A stretch of DNA of 64,000 bases from Aerococcus tenax (GCF_003286645.3 NZ_CP127382.2:1798001-1862000); one strand, 5' to 3'; shown: positions 7,973-16,450, numbered from the stretch's first letter. Translations and numbers: made by a program. Notes: generated by a model not told the origin, from the sequence alone.

Positions 7973-8093
7973 TCCAAACGTGCTCCAGTCACAGGACGAA
8001 CGTCCACTTCAAAAACCGCCAACGCTCAGTATAGCTGAGCTTATGACGGTTTTCTCCAGTGGTTTCGTCCTTTGGTGTGACTGTCGCACTCTA
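7962..8093. repeat. Structured intergenic repeat, copy e
   Basis: Words GTCACACTCTA (7962-7972) and GTCGCACTCTA (8083-8093) bound a copy very close to copy a. The arms are GTCACAGGACGAACGTCC and GGTTTCGTCCTTTGGTGTGAC. The inner hairpin ACCGCCAA-CGCTCAGTATAGCTGAGC-TTATGACGGT differs from copy a at paired positions (ACCGYC against ACTGGT) while keeping the pairing. The last three bases are the stop codon of the nucleoside hydrolase. Confidence 0.8.
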
Positions 8094-9008
8094 TTTACAT
8101 TTCAAGATGCTTTCCTTGAACCATTCTTTGAAGCGGTTGCGGTCGATGGTGGTTGGAACGACGCAGTTTACGGGGCGGTCGGTTTTGTGGTCGAGGTCAA
8201 CGACGGTTTGGCCGTAGGTTAAGGGACTACCGAGTTCCACTTCGACATTACATTCCACTTCTTCAAACATTTCGGGTTCCAAGAGGTAAGCGATGGCGGT
8301 TGGGTCGTACATTTCCCATTCTTGGTTGGTTTGGGCTGACCGGTAGTGTTGGAGCATGGAATGGATCATCTTCCCGGTTTCGGTTTTCTCCGCCAATTCT
8401 GCAGCTTCTTCCAGACCAATGGTAGCAATATAACCGATATCTAAACCTACCATCACGGTCTTGACTGAGGATTGGAGCACCATTTGGGCAGCTTCAGGGT
8501 CAGTTCCGATGTTAAATTCGTCCATAACATGCTTGTTGCCCCGAGTGAAAGACCCACCCATGATGATAATCTCTTCGATCTTGTCTTTGACTTCTGGATA
8601 CATGGTCAAGAGCAGGGCCACATTGGTTTGCGGGCCAACTGCCACGATAGTAACTTTTTCATCGCTTTCCATTAAGACCTTGCGCATGGCGAGAACGGCG
8701 TGTTCTTCTAACAGTTGACTCTTGTCCGGGTCAGGGAAGTCGTAACCGTCCATACCAGATTCGCCGTGGACTTCAGAAGCATCGGTAAACTCGGTTAAGA
8801 GCGGTCCGTGGTTACCAGCAGCCACGGGGATATCTTTTTCAAAGAAGTTGACTAATTTTAAGGCATTGGTGGAGGTCTTTTCTAAGGCCACGTTCCCACC
8901 CACAGCTGTAATCAATTCCACTTGGACCTGGTCCGAATTCAAGAGAATAGCAGTCGCAATCGCGTCATCAATTCCGGGGTCTGTATCAAAAATGACTTTT
9001 CTTACCAT
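8091..9008 (-). CDS. Ribonucleoside hydrolase (inosine/uridine-preferring family)
   Basis: A 305-residue nucleoside N-ribohydrolase that splits nucleosides into base and ribose. The calcium-binding motif FDTDPGIDDAIA (Asp8, Asp10, Asp14, Asp15) is intact. VAVGPQTNVALLL, the GGSFTRGN segment, EFNIGTDPEAAQ and the YDPTAIAYLL region follow, as in IunH/RihA-RihB. It starts at an ATG with AAGGAGG upstream. It lies directly downstream of a concentrative nucleoside transporter on the same strand, so uptake and breakdown of nucleosides are paired. Purine or pyrimidine preference cannot be read from the sequence. Its TAG stop lies inside repeat copy e. Confidence 0.94.
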   Translation of the reverse strand: MVRKVIFDTDPGIDDAIATAILLNSDQVQVELITAVGGNVALEKTSTNALKLVNFFEKDIPVAAGNHGPLLTEFTDASEVHGESGMDGYDFPDPDKSQLLEEHAVLAMRKVLMESDEKVTIVAVGPQTNVALLLTMYPEVKDKIEEIIIMGGSFTRGNKHVMDEFNIGTDPEAAQMVLQSSVKTVMVGLDIGYIATIGLEEAAELAEKTETGKMIHSMLQHYRSAQTNQEWEMYDPTAIAYLLEPEMFEEVECNVEVELGSPLTYGQTVVDLDHKTDRPVNCVVPTTIDRNRFKEWFKESILKCK

Positions 9009-9080
9009 GAAAAAATTCCTCCTTGTAAATACTAAGTAACTTTCAATTCATAACTTATTAAATTGTCTAAACCTGTTCCA

Positions 9081-9207
9081 GTCGCACTCTTCTCAAACCT
9101 GCTCGGTGACAAAAGTGAACTCCGCTTCAGAAATATTTGCTAATCTTCTTCGAAGATTACCGCATATTTCTTACAGCGATTCACTTTTCCCATCACCTCA
9201 CACTCTA
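9081..9207. repeat. Structured intergenic repeat, copy f
   Basis: Words GTCGCACTCTT (9081-9091) and CTCACACTCTA (9197-9207). The left flank is TCAAACCTGCTCGG. The arms GGTGACAAAAGTGAACTCCGCT and AGCGATTCACTTTTCCCATCACC pair. The inner part is CTTCAGAAATATTTGC, a TAATCTTCTTCGAAGATTA hairpin, then GCATATTTCTTACAGC. It lies between nupC and the hydrolase gene, in their shared untranslated region. Confidence 0.75.
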
Positions 9208-9331
9208 TAGTCGAGTTCGGAAGGGTGAGGGGATGTCCTTTCAGAAAAGTTGAACGATCAACAAGTTGATCTTATCATCTTTTCCTCCAAGGAATCTCCC
9301 TCACTGATCCTTCCTCACATCCTTATCTCTA
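9197..9331. repeat. Structured intergenic repeat, copy g
   Basis: It starts at the word 9197-9207 shared with copy f and ends in CCTCACATCCTTATCTCTA, whose last three bases are the nupC stop codon. The left flank TAGTCGAGTTCGG matches copy c. The arms GGGTGAGGGGATGTCCTT and AAGGAATCTCCCTCACTGATCC pair. The inner part is TTTCAGAAAAGTTGA, an ACAAGTTGAT hairpin, then CTTTTCCTCCAAG. Confidence 0.75.
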
Positions 9332-10561
9332 GAATAAAAATCCAACGATAGTCGCGGTAACCATGGAAGCCAGGGTGGAGACGAGGACGATTTTTAGCGA
9401 ATACTTGGCCACAACGTTACCTTGGTGGGCGTCGATGGCTTTGACGCCGCCGATGACCATGCCTAGGGTACCGAAGTTAGCGAAACTCATGCAGTAGGTC
9501 CCCATAATGGCGGCGGTTTTTTCACTTAAACCTTCTAGGGCCGAGAGAGAAGTCATGGCCACAACTTCGTTGGCTAGGACTTTTTGGGCCATGACTGAAC
9601 CGGCTTGGACCATGTCTTCTTTAGGAACGCCCATCAAGAAAGCGAATGGCGAAAAGACATAGCCGACCAACTCGGTAAAGGAAATATTGATCAGCCCTTC
9701 AAAGAGACTGTTCAACATGGAAATCAAAGCCACGAAACCAATCAGCATAACAGCCACGATCACGGCCGTATTCCATCCGGTTACCATGTAGTCACTCAGC
9801 ATAGAGAAGAAGGGTTCTCTTTCCTTTTCTCCTTGAGCTTCCTCAGCTTGGTCGCCTTCAATGCCTTCCCGTTCCTGGTAGGCCTGGGTACCTTTGGCAA
9901 TCTCTTCCTTGTCATTATAGGGGTTAACGATCACAGAAACCGCTAAGGCCGACAGGAGTTGCATGAGGACCCCGACCACCACGTATTGGGGTTTGACTAA
10001 TTTCATATAGGCCGCCAGCATGGAGACCGTGACCACGGACATGGGAATAACAGCCAGGGTAAATAATTGCTTCTCACTAGCTCGTCTGACTTGGTCGACC
10101 ACCGATAAATAGTTAGTCGGCGTCCCAAAGACGGTAGAGGCAATGGGGAAGTAGGATTCCAATTCCCCAGCCCCGGTCAGTTTGTTGATGCCAAAACCAA
10201 CCCACTTGACTACAAAGGGCAGGACGCCCAGCCAGTTTAAAACCCCGATCAAGGCGGTAATAAAGACTAGGGGCGCGAGGACGTGGAGGAAGAAGACAAA
10301 ACCGTCAGCGGTCAATTGAATTCCGCCAAAGACGAAGTTAACCCCTTCAATCCCTTGGGCCATCAGCCAGTCCATCCCACTAGCAATCCCGTTCAGGATA
10401 GTTAAACCCAGGCTGGTTCGAAACAGGACTAAGGCCAAGACCACTTCAGCAACTAACATAATGGCCACATTTTTATACTTAATCTGCTTCCGGTCGAAGG
10501 ACAGGAAATAACACAAGCCAAAAATGACCAGTAGACCCACAAGGCCTTGTACAATACTCAT
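9329..10561 (-). CDS. nupC: NupC-type concentrative nucleoside transporter
   Basis: A 410-residue inner-membrane nucleoside/cation symporter (CNT family). Many hydrophobic segments run through the protein; the family motifs GTPTNYLSVVDQVRRASEKQ, KVLANEVVAMTSLSAL, AIMGTYCMSFANFGTLGMVIGG and LVSTLASMVTATIVG are all present. An acidic hydrophilic loop (EREGIEGDQAEEAQGEKERE) lies mid-protein. The ATG at 10561 is preferred because GGAAAGG lies upstream; the ATG at 10600 has none and would add 13 unusual residues. The nucleoside hydrolase follows on the same strand with two structured repeats between. A cre-like box lies upstream. Confidence 0.94.
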   Translation of the reverse strand: MSIVQGLVGLLVIFGLCYFLSFDRKQIKYKNVAIMLVAEVVLALVLFRTSLGLTILNGIASGMDWLMAQGIEGVNFVFGGIQLTADGFVFFLHVLAPLVFITALIGVLNWLGVLPFVVKWVGFGINKLTGAGELESYFPIASTVFGTPTNYLSVVDQVRRASEKQLFTLAVIPMSVVTVSMLAAYMKLVKPQYVVVGVLMQLLSALAVSVIVNPYNDKEEIAKGTQAYQEREGIEGDQAEEAQGEKEREPFFSMLSDYMVTGWNTAVIVAVMLIGFVALISMLNSLFEGLINISFTELVGYVFSPFAFLMGVPKEDMVQAGSVMAQKVLANEVVAMTSLSALEGLSEKTAAIMGTYCMSFANFGTLGMVIGGVKAIDAHQGNVVAKYSLKIVLVSTLASMVTATIVGFLF

Positions 10562-10651
10562 TGAATCACTTACCTTTCCAAAGCTTAACAGCTTATCCAT
10601 TTATCTAGAAAAGAAAGTCGACCGCCCCCTTTTGGCTTCATTGTTCATTTA

Positions 10652-10665
10652 AAAACGCTTTCATC
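10652..10665. promoter_or_regulatory. cre-like box upstream of nupC / fbp
   Basis: AAAACGCTTTCATC, read on the minus strand as ATGAAAGCGTTTTT, fits the CcpA consensus with one mismatch. It is placed between the divergent nupC and fbp genes, nearer nupC. Confidence 0.6.
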
Positions 10666-10741
10666 CATATTTTACCCAAATTTTCGAAATAATGCTATAA
10701 TCTCTAAATAATTTTTAAATCATACCCTGTAAAGGCAAATC

Positions 10742-10755
10742 GATAACGCTTTCAG
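10742..10755. promoter_or_regulatory. cre-like box upstream of fbp
   Basis: GATAACGCTTTCAG keeps the core TGAAAGCGTTATC on the minus strand. It lies about 75 bases before the fbp start. Catabolite repression of a gluconeogenic gene would be expected. Confidence 0.6.
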
Positions 10756-10829
10756 GTAGAATAGAAAGAGATTAACAGCGCCAGCGAGTTTAAAAGCTCC
10801 CTGGGCGCCTAGAGAGGAAGGAAAGTCCC

Positions 10830-12800
10830 ATGGCATATAGTCCTGCATTCTTACAATTACTGGCCGAAAAATTCCCCAACAAGGCCGCCGCATCCACGGA
10901 AATGATTAACCTAGAAGCGATTATGTCGCTCCCCAAAGGCACCGAGCACTTTATGACCGACCTGCATGGTGAATTCGACGCCGTTAACCATGTTCTCCGC
11001 AATGGTTCGGGGAATATCAAGGAGAAGATCAATGAAATCTTCGGCGACCGGCTCTCGACCAAGCGTCGGGCCGAACTGGCCACCATTATCTACTACCCCG
11101 AAGAAAAACTTCGCGCCCTGACTAAGGAAATGGACTCCCAGGCTGAAATTGATGAGTTCTACACCCTGACCACCAGCCGGTTAGTGGAATTAACCCAATT
11201 TGTGGTTTCCAAATACACCCGGTCCAAGGTTCACAAGGCTATGAACCCAGATATGGCCTATATCATGGATGAGTTGATCTTCAAGGACTCCATCCTTTCC
11301 AACAAGGAACACTACTATAAACGCATCATCCAATCCGTCATTGACCTGGACGAAGCGCCCCGGCTGATCACCTGCCTGGCAGAATTGATCCGGGAACTGG
11401 TGGTCGACCACCTCCACATCTTAGGCGACATCTATGACCGCGGCCCCGCTCCCGACCGGATCTTAGACCTCTTAATGGAGAAGAATTCCTTAGACATTGA
11501 ATGGGGTAACCACGACATGATCTGGATGGGCGCCGCTTCGGGTTCCAAGGCCTTAATCGCCAATGTGGTCCGGATCCAAGCCCGCTATGATAATCTCTCT
11601 GTGATTGAACATGCCTATGGGATCCCGCTCCGTCCCCTAGTTAACCTGGCTGATACGGTTTACCGGGAGGCCGACTTGACTGGCTTCATGCCTAAATTAG
11701 CCGATGACCATGACTACCACCATGATGAGGTGGAACAATTGGCCCGGATGCAGCTAGCCATGGCCATTATCCAGTTCAAGTTAGAGGCCCAAGTTATCCG
11801 CCGCCACCCTGAATTTGGCTGTGACAACCGCCTGCTCTTGGATAAGATCGATTACCAGGCGGGGACTATTAACTGGCAAGGCAAGACTTATCCTTTAGTC
11901 AATACTTCCTTCCCAACGGTGGATCCCAAAGACCCCTATGCCCTGACTGAAGAAGAAGACGCAGTCATGGAAGCCCTGCAAGCTGCCTTTCTGGATAGTG
12001 AACGCCTACAAAAACACGTAGCTTTCTTGATTAATAAGGGGTCCATGTATAAGATTTATAACAATAACCTCATGTTCCACGGCTGTATTCCTATGAATGA
12101 GGACGGCACTTTCATGGCAGCGACTATTGACGGGGAAACCCTGGCTGGTCAGGAGCTTTTGGATAAGTTCGACCAGGTAGTCCGGCGCATGTATGCCAAA
12201 CGCCAAAGTGATGAAAGTAAAAACCCCGACCTGGACTTTGCCTGGTATCTCTGGCAGGGTGAAGGATCAGCCCTCTTCGGGAAGAAACAAATGGCTACCT
12301 TTGAACGCTACTTTATCGCTGACAAGGAAACCCACCAGGAACACCGCAATGTCTACTACTCCTGGCGGGAAGACATTGACTTCGTCCGAAGGGTCTTAGA
12401 GGAGTTCGGCATCGATCCCGACAAGGGCCACATCATTAACGGCCACACCCCCATTAAGGCCAAGGACGGGGAAGATGCTATCAAGGCTGGTGGCAAGATG
12501 ATTGTTATCGACGGCGGTTTTGCCCGGGCCTACCAAAAGACCACCGGACTGGGAGGCTTTACCCTGCTCTATAACTCCTATGGCATGCAGCTGGTCGCTC
12601 ACCATCCCTTCCATGGTAAGGAAGACGCCATTAAGTACGAAACCGATATTGAATCCACCCGCCGCGTGGTCGACAAGGAGTTAGAACGGATTTCAGTCAG
12701 AGAAACGGATATCGGTAAGCAGCTCACTTGCCAGGTTCAAGCCCTGAAAGCCCTGATTGAAGCCTACCAAGCTGGGGTGATTGGGGAGGAAGTGCATTAG
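10830..12800 (+). CDS. fbp: Fructose-1,6-bisphosphatase, class III
   Basis: A 656-residue Firmicutes-type FBPase that converts fructose-1,6-bisphosphate to fructose-6-phosphate in gluconeogenesis. The length and sequence match the class III family. Metallophosphoesterase motifs are present: TDLHGEFDA near residue 44, GDIYDRGPAPDRI, EWGNHDMIWMG and NGHTPIKAKDGE near the C-terminus. GAGGAAGGAAAG precedes the ATG. It is transcribed away from nupC across an intergenic region with two cre-like boxes, so it is probably repressed by CcpA during growth on glucose. A small AbrB-like gene follows 38 bases later. Confidence 0.97.
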   Translation: MAYSPAFLQLLAEKFPNKAAASTEMINLEAIMSLPKGTEHFMTDLHGEFDAVNHVLRNGSGNIKEKINEIFGDRLSTKRRAELATIIYYPEEKLRALTKEMDSQAEIDEFYTLTTSRLVELTQFVVSKYTRSKVHKAMNPDMAYIMDELIFKDSILSNKEHYYKRIIQSVIDLDEAPRLITCLAELIRELVVDHLHILGDIYDRGPAPDRILDLLMEKNSLDIEWGNHDMIWMGAASGSKALIANVVRIQARYDNLSVIEHAYGIPLRPLVNLADTVYREADLTGFMPKLADDHDYHHDEVEQLARMQLAMAIIQFKLEAQVIRRHPEFGCDNRLLLDKIDYQAGTINWQGKTYPLVNTSFPTVDPKDPYALTEEEDAVMEALQAAFLDSERLQKHVAFLINKGSMYKIYNNNLMFHGCIPMNEDGTFMAATIDGETLAGQELLDKFDQVVRRMYAKRQSDESKNPDLDFAWYLWQGEGSALFGKKQMATFERYFIADKETHQEHRNVYYSWREDIDFVRRVLEEFGIDPDKGHIINGHTPIKAKDGEDAIKAGGKMIVIDGGFARAYQKTTGLGGFTLLYNSYGMQLVAHHPFHGKEDAIKYETDIESTRRVVDKELERISVRETDIGKQLTCQVQALKALIEAYQAGVIGEEVH

Positions 12801-12838
12801 GCTAGTATCATTACTTTCACAACTAGGAGGTCATTCAT

Positions 12839-13057
12839 TTGGAAGTTCAGGTTAGACGAGTGGGAAACTCACTGGTTCTTCCCCTACCTAATAGCGATAA
12901 GATTAGTAAGGGGATGAAATTTTCGGTCGAACGTTACACTAACGGATCCATTGTCTACACGCCAGTCAAAGAAAATCTCTTTGAAAACCCAGCTATCTTA
13001 CAATATGCTGACGATTATAGACAAAATGAACTTTTACTGGAAGAAGATATCGAATAA
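12839..13057 (+). CDS. Orphan MazE/AbrB-like protein, TTG start
   Basis: A 72-residue protein with a MazE/AbrB N-terminus (VQVRRVGNSLVLPLPN, then GMKFSVERYTNGSIVYTPV) and an acidic C-terminal tail. The TTG start at 12839 is set by AGGAGG eight bases upstream. No toxin gene follows: a terminator and the convergent FabK-like gene come next. It may be a solitary antitoxin, a DNA-binding regulator or the survivor of a lost toxin pair. It could be cotranscribed with fbp. Confidence 0.75.
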   Translation: MEVQVRRVGNSLVLPLPNSDKISKGMKFSVERYTNGSIVYTPVKENLFENPAILQYADDYRQNELLLEEDIE

Positions 13058-13065
13058 AATTTTTT

Positions 13066-13117
13066 GCGACAAGAAAAGGACTAGGAGAAATTTCCTAGTC
13101 CTTTTTGTCGCACTCTA
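13066..13117. terminator. Bidirectional terminator carrying a repeat boundary word
   Basis: GCGACAAGAAAAGGACTAGG and CCTAGTCCTTTTTGTCGC pair around a short loop, with A/T runs on both sides. It serves the AbrB-like gene (plus) and the FabK-like gene (minus). The right end contains GTCGCACTCTA (13107-13117), the same word that bounds copies a-g, placed directly after the FabK-like stop. Confidence 0.8.
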
Positions 13118-14050
13118 CTACAGAGTAGGCATGTTTTTCAAAGCTTCACGGGCTTCTTCAACGATGGAGTCAATGATTTCTTTGACAGGGCGAATTTCAG
13201 TGATGTTACCGGCTACTTGGCCGATGGTTACGATTCCGTTTTCGGTGTCGCCTTTAGTGATGGCGGTTAACAACATTTGGAGGTTGGATTTTTCGAATTC
13301 GTCACGGGTAGAGCCGTTGTCGATTTCTTCTTGGAGTTTAGCGACCATGTCATTTTGGATTAAACGGACAGGAGCACCGATGGAACGACCGACAACCACA
13401 GTATCGGTTAAACCACAGTTAACGATGGCTTCCTTGTAACCTTGGGCGATTGGGGCTTCTTCACTGGCACAGAAGACGGTCCCTAATTGCACCCCTTCAC
13501 CACCAAGAGCAAAGGCTGCAGCTAAACCATGACCGTCAGAAATCCCACCAGCAATGATCACTGGAATGTCAACGGCAGCAATCACCGCACGGGCTAAAGG
13601 CATGGTGGTCACTTCACCCACGTGGCCGCCAGCTTCGGTCCCTTCACAGACCACGGCATCGGCACCAGCGTCTTCCATTTTCTTGGCTTGACGGGCATTA
13701 GCCACAACCGGAACCACTTTGATGCCCGCTTCATGTAGAGGTTCGATCAATGGGGCAGCATTCCCAGCACCGGTCGTTACCACTTTAATGCCTTCGTCAA
13801 TAATCACTTCCATGATTTCTTCGGTGTTGTGAGACATTAACATTAAGTTAACAGCAAAGGTCTTGTCAGTGATTTCGCGGACAGCTTTAATTTGTTCACG
13901 TAACCAGTCCCCTTTACGGCCAGCGGTAGCAATAACCCCTAAACCGCCTGCTTCAGAAACAGCGCCTGCTAAGGGAGCTTCAGCGACCCCTGCCATGGAA
14001 CCTTGGAAAATTGGGTAGTCAATATTTAATAATTCACAAACTCGGTTCAT
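13118..14050 (-). CDS. FabK-type enoyl-ACP reductase II / nitronate monooxygenase family
   Basis: A 310-residue FMN-dependent TIM-barrel protein. The sequence follows FabK and 2-nitropropane dioxygenase: IDYPIFQGSMAGVAEAPLA, SEAGGLGVIATAG, FAVNLMLMSHN, KVVTTGAGNAAPLI, DAVVCEGTEAGGHVGEVTT (the flavin-site His region), IIAGGISDGHGLAAAFALGG and GVQLGTVFCASEE. AAAGGAG precedes the ATG. FabK genes usually sit in the fatty-acid cluster; this one stands alone, so enoyl-ACP reduction is possible but nitronate oxidation is equally compatible. The stop is followed at once by a second in-frame TAG from the repeat word. Confidence 0.85.
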   Translation of the reverse strand: MNRVCELLNIDYPIFQGSMAGVAEAPLAGAVSEAGGLGVIATAGRKGDWLREQIKAVREITDKTFAVNLMLMSHNTEEIMEVIIDEGIKVVTTGAGNAAPLIEPLHEAGIKVVPVVANARQAKKMEDAGADAVVCEGTEAGGHVGEVTTMPLARAVIAAVDIPVIIAGGISDGHGLAAAFALGGEGVQLGTVFCASEEAPIAQGYKEAIVNCGLTDTVVVGRSIGAPVRLIQNDMVAKLQEEIDNGSTRDEFEKSNLQMLLTAITKGDTENGIVTIGQVAGNITEIRPVKEIIDSIVEEAREALKNMPTL

Positions 14051-14226
14051 GCAATCTCTCCTTTTTAAGCTATTTAGTCAACAATTTTATACTGTAAAAG
14101 AAATAGTTCTAACAATTCTATTATGTGCTTATATTCACAACATGTAAAATAGTAAGTTTAGGGGTCTGGGATAACTATATTGTTATGGAAAAATTATGAG
14201 TAGCTTGCACTCCTAGATGCTATGAA

Positions 14227-15450
14227 TTATCTTCTGCTTTTACCAAAGGCTCCTTGGTCTTTCAATGCTGTTATCTCCTCTGCCCCATAGCCTAAAGCTT
14301 CCAGAACTTCCTGGTTATTTTCACCTACCAAGGGAGCAGCTTGGTAAGGCATATCTAAATTATCGGAGAACTGGACCGGAGAGGTCGGCATCTGCGCATG
14401 GTTACCGTTAGCAAATTGGTAATCATAGAGGTAATGATTTGCCTGAGCTTGCGGATCGTGGGCGATTTCTTCAAAGTGACGGGCCCGTTCAAAAGTAATA
14501 TCAGCCGCTAGGAAACGCTCAGAAAGCGTTTGACTATCAAATTGGGCAAAGGCCTCCTCTAAAATATGGGTCAACTCCTCCTTGTATTGCGAGTTGGCCA
14601 TAGCTGCTTGGGTGGCATAGCGCTCATCGGCGATTAGGTCTTCTCGTTCTAATAGCTTCATTAATTGGGGGTAACCCTTATCATGAACAGGCAGGACAAT
14701 GACCATAATCTCGTCATTCTTAGTGCGGTAAGAATGCATCAATGGACTGGTCGGACGATGATAAGGCTTAGGAAAGACATCTTGATATTGGGTGGAAATC
14801 ACTTGGACTCCATTTGCATAAATGGCTGTTCCATATAGAGACACCCGAACCTCTTGTCCCTGGCCAGTCTGTTCGGCTTGACGTAAGGCTCCTAAAGTTC
14901 CACTCAAGAGGGCAAGACCACAAATCCCATCCCCAATTCCAGTGGGAAGATGGAGGGGATGTTCGCCTTCGGGGGATAGGTCAGCGACAAAGCCGCCACG
15001 AGACCAATAAGCGGCCATATCATAACCAGGGCGCCCTGCTTCCTCTCCCTGCAAGCCGTAACCAGAAAAATGCGTCCAGACTAAACTGGGATACTTAGCA
15101 GACAGGGTCGCATAATCCAAGCCAAGCTTCCTGAGGGATTCTAGCCGCACATTAGAAATAAAAATATCAGCCCAAGCAATTAATCTATCCATCACTTCTA
15201 AACCAGCGCTTGTCTTTAAATCTAAAGTGACCCCCTTTTTATTGGCATTATAGAGGTCGAAGATCGGATTTTCTTCAGCCTTAGCGGGGGCTCCCATACT
15301 AGCTCCAAGGACACGAAGCACTTCGCCCCCAGGAGCTTCGACTTTAACCACTTCTGCTCCCCAATCAGCCATCATTTTTGCTGCTGCCGGTGCAGCCACC
15401 ATGGTCGTAAAGTCAACCACCTTAACCCCTTTTAATAACTCAATCATCAT
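14227..15450 (-). CDS. CaiB/BaiF-family CoA-transferase
   Basis: A 407-residue class III CoA-transferase. The start LLKGVKVVDFTTMVAAPAAAKMMADWGAEVVKVE is typical, followed by NKKGVTLDLKTSAGLEVM, the ADIFISNVR segment, YDMAAYWSRGG, and a GIGDGICGLALLSGTLGALR stretch in the position that carries the catalytic Asp region in this family. The ATG at 15450 lies 6-7 bases after AAAGG; a GTG at 15456 overlaps that site. No acyl-CoA ligase, dehydrogenase or second transferase gene is adjacent, so donor and acceptor acids cannot be inferred. Confidence 0.88.
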   Translation of the reverse strand: MMIELLKGVKVVDFTTMVAAPAAAKMMADWGAEVVKVEAPGGEVLRVLGASMGAPAKAEENPIFDLYNANKKGVTLDLKTSAGLEVMDRLIAWADIFISNVRLESLRKLGLDYATLSAKYPSLVWTHFSGYGLQGEEAGRPGYDMAAYWSRGGFVADLSPEGEHPLHLPTGIGDGICGLALLSGTLGALRQAEQTGQGQEVRVSLYGTAIYANGVQVISTQYQDVFPKPYHRPTSPLMHSYRTKNDEIMVIVLPVHDKGYPQLMKLLEREDLIADERYATQAAMANSQYKEELTHILEEAFAQFDSQTLSERFLAADITFERARHFEEIAHDPQAQANHYLYDYQFANGNHAQMPTSPVQFSDNLDMPYQAAPLVGENNQEVLEALGYGAEEITALKDQGAFGKSRR

Positions 15451-15687
15451 AACCACCCTTTCTAAGATAGCGTTTTCTTTTTTCTTATTATGGATGAAAA
15501 TACAGTAAAAAGGAAGAACTTTTGTTTTGCTAAAGACCTATAACTATAAAATAATCAGGCTTTGCAGTAGTTGTTTTGCTTAATGATACGTATAATGAAG
15601 TCAAGAAAGTGATTCAGATAACAACTTTTACTTCAACCCGACTAATGGATAGCGTTAGTTAATAAGCTAATTTTGAAAGGAAAGTTT

Positions 15688-15801
15688 ATGATGTCAACCA
15701 CTAAAGATGATAAAAAAGCCATCCAAGAACGGCAATTGAAACTCCTTAAGAAGCAAATTCAACAACATAAGGATGTCTTTATTCGTTTGAAGGATAAGTA
15801 A
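15688..15801 (+). CDS. Small Lys/Gln-rich hypothetical protein (37 residues)
   Basis: A possible 37-residue protein starting MMSTTKDDKKAIQERQ and ending FIRLKDK. It is strongly charged and predicted as one helix. GAAAGGAAAG sits just before the ATG pair and a TATAAT-like box lies about 100 bases upstream (near 15590). It is separated from the PfpI gene by about 135 bases. Nothing identifies a function; coding status rests on the ribosome site and codon pattern only. Confidence 0.45.
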   Translation: MMSTTKDDKKAIQERQLKLLKKQIQQHKDVFIRLKDK

Positions 15802-15937
15802 GTAGTGAGCACGAGGTTCGCAATTCTAATCCAGTCATGCTAGGATAAAACTGTAGTCGTAAAAAGACAAGCTGTCTGTCAGTGGCACGCGATTTGTCAC
15901 ACTGACGCACAAAGACCAATAAGGAGGAAAACAACTT

Positions 15938-16450
15938 ATGGCAAAAATTGCAAGTATTATGACCGACCTTTTCGAAGATTCTGAATACACTTCACCTAAA
16001 GAAGCCCTCGAAGCAGCGGGTCATCAAGTCGTTCCTGTCGGTTTAGAAAAAGGCGCTACCGTTACTGGTAAAAGTGATGGGACCGAAGTCGAAATTGAAG
16101 TCGGCATTGACACCGCTAAGGGCGAAGACTTTGACGCCTTACTGATTCCTGGTGGTTACTCCCCAGATAAGATCCGTAAGTATGAAGATGTTTTAAACTT
16201 TGTCCGTCACTTCGCTTACAAACATAAACCCATCTTCTCTATCTGCCACGCCCCACAGCTTTTAGTCAACGCGGATGTACTCCACGGTAAAGACATTACC
16301 TCCGTTGCCCAAGTGGCTGTTGACGTGAAGAACGCCGGTGCCAACTACTTTGATGAAGAAGTGGTTATCGACTCCTCTGGTTTAATCTCCAGTCGGACCC
16401 CAGACGACCTCCCTGCCTTCAACAAAGCCATTGTTGACGCTTTGAAATAG
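15938..16450 (+). CDS. DJ-1/PfpI family protein (general stress glyoxalase/protease-like)
   Basis: A 170-residue class I glutamine-amidotransferase-like protein of the PfpI/YraA branch. The nucleophile elbow is FSICHAPQLL with Cys103 and His104. The upstream acidic part LFEDSEYTSP carries the Glu that usually supports the Cys, and the DALLIPGGYSPDKIR loop is typical. Members act as stress-induced deglycases, glyoxalases or small proteases; which applies here is unknown. AAGGAGG precedes the ATG, and a strong terminator follows the stop. Confidence 0.9.
   Translation: MAKIASIMTDLFEDSEYTSPKEALEAAGHQVVPVGLEKGATVTGKSDGTEVEIEVGIDTAKGEDFDALLIPGGYSPDKIRKYEDVLNFVRHFAYKHKPIFSICHAPQLLVNADVLHGKDITSVAQVAVDVKNAGANYFDEEVVIDSSGLISSRTPDDLPAFNKAIVDALK

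Noticed and set aside
7552..9331. Repeats as integron attC sites
   Set aside because: Conserved ends with variable, paired arms recall attC, but the attC core words (RYYYAAC / GTTRRRY) are not in place, no integron integrase is present, and the flanking genes are ordinary chromosomal genes on one strand.
14158..14175. GGTCTGGGATAA as a further IS end
   Set aside because: It resembles the IS inverted repeat GTCTGGGACAAAAG for about ten bases only; nothing else of an IS surrounds it.
15462..15480. cre-like AGATAGCGTTTTCT upstream of the CoA-transferase gene
   Set aside because: The core resembles cre but the outer TG/CA bases are missing; too weak to list.
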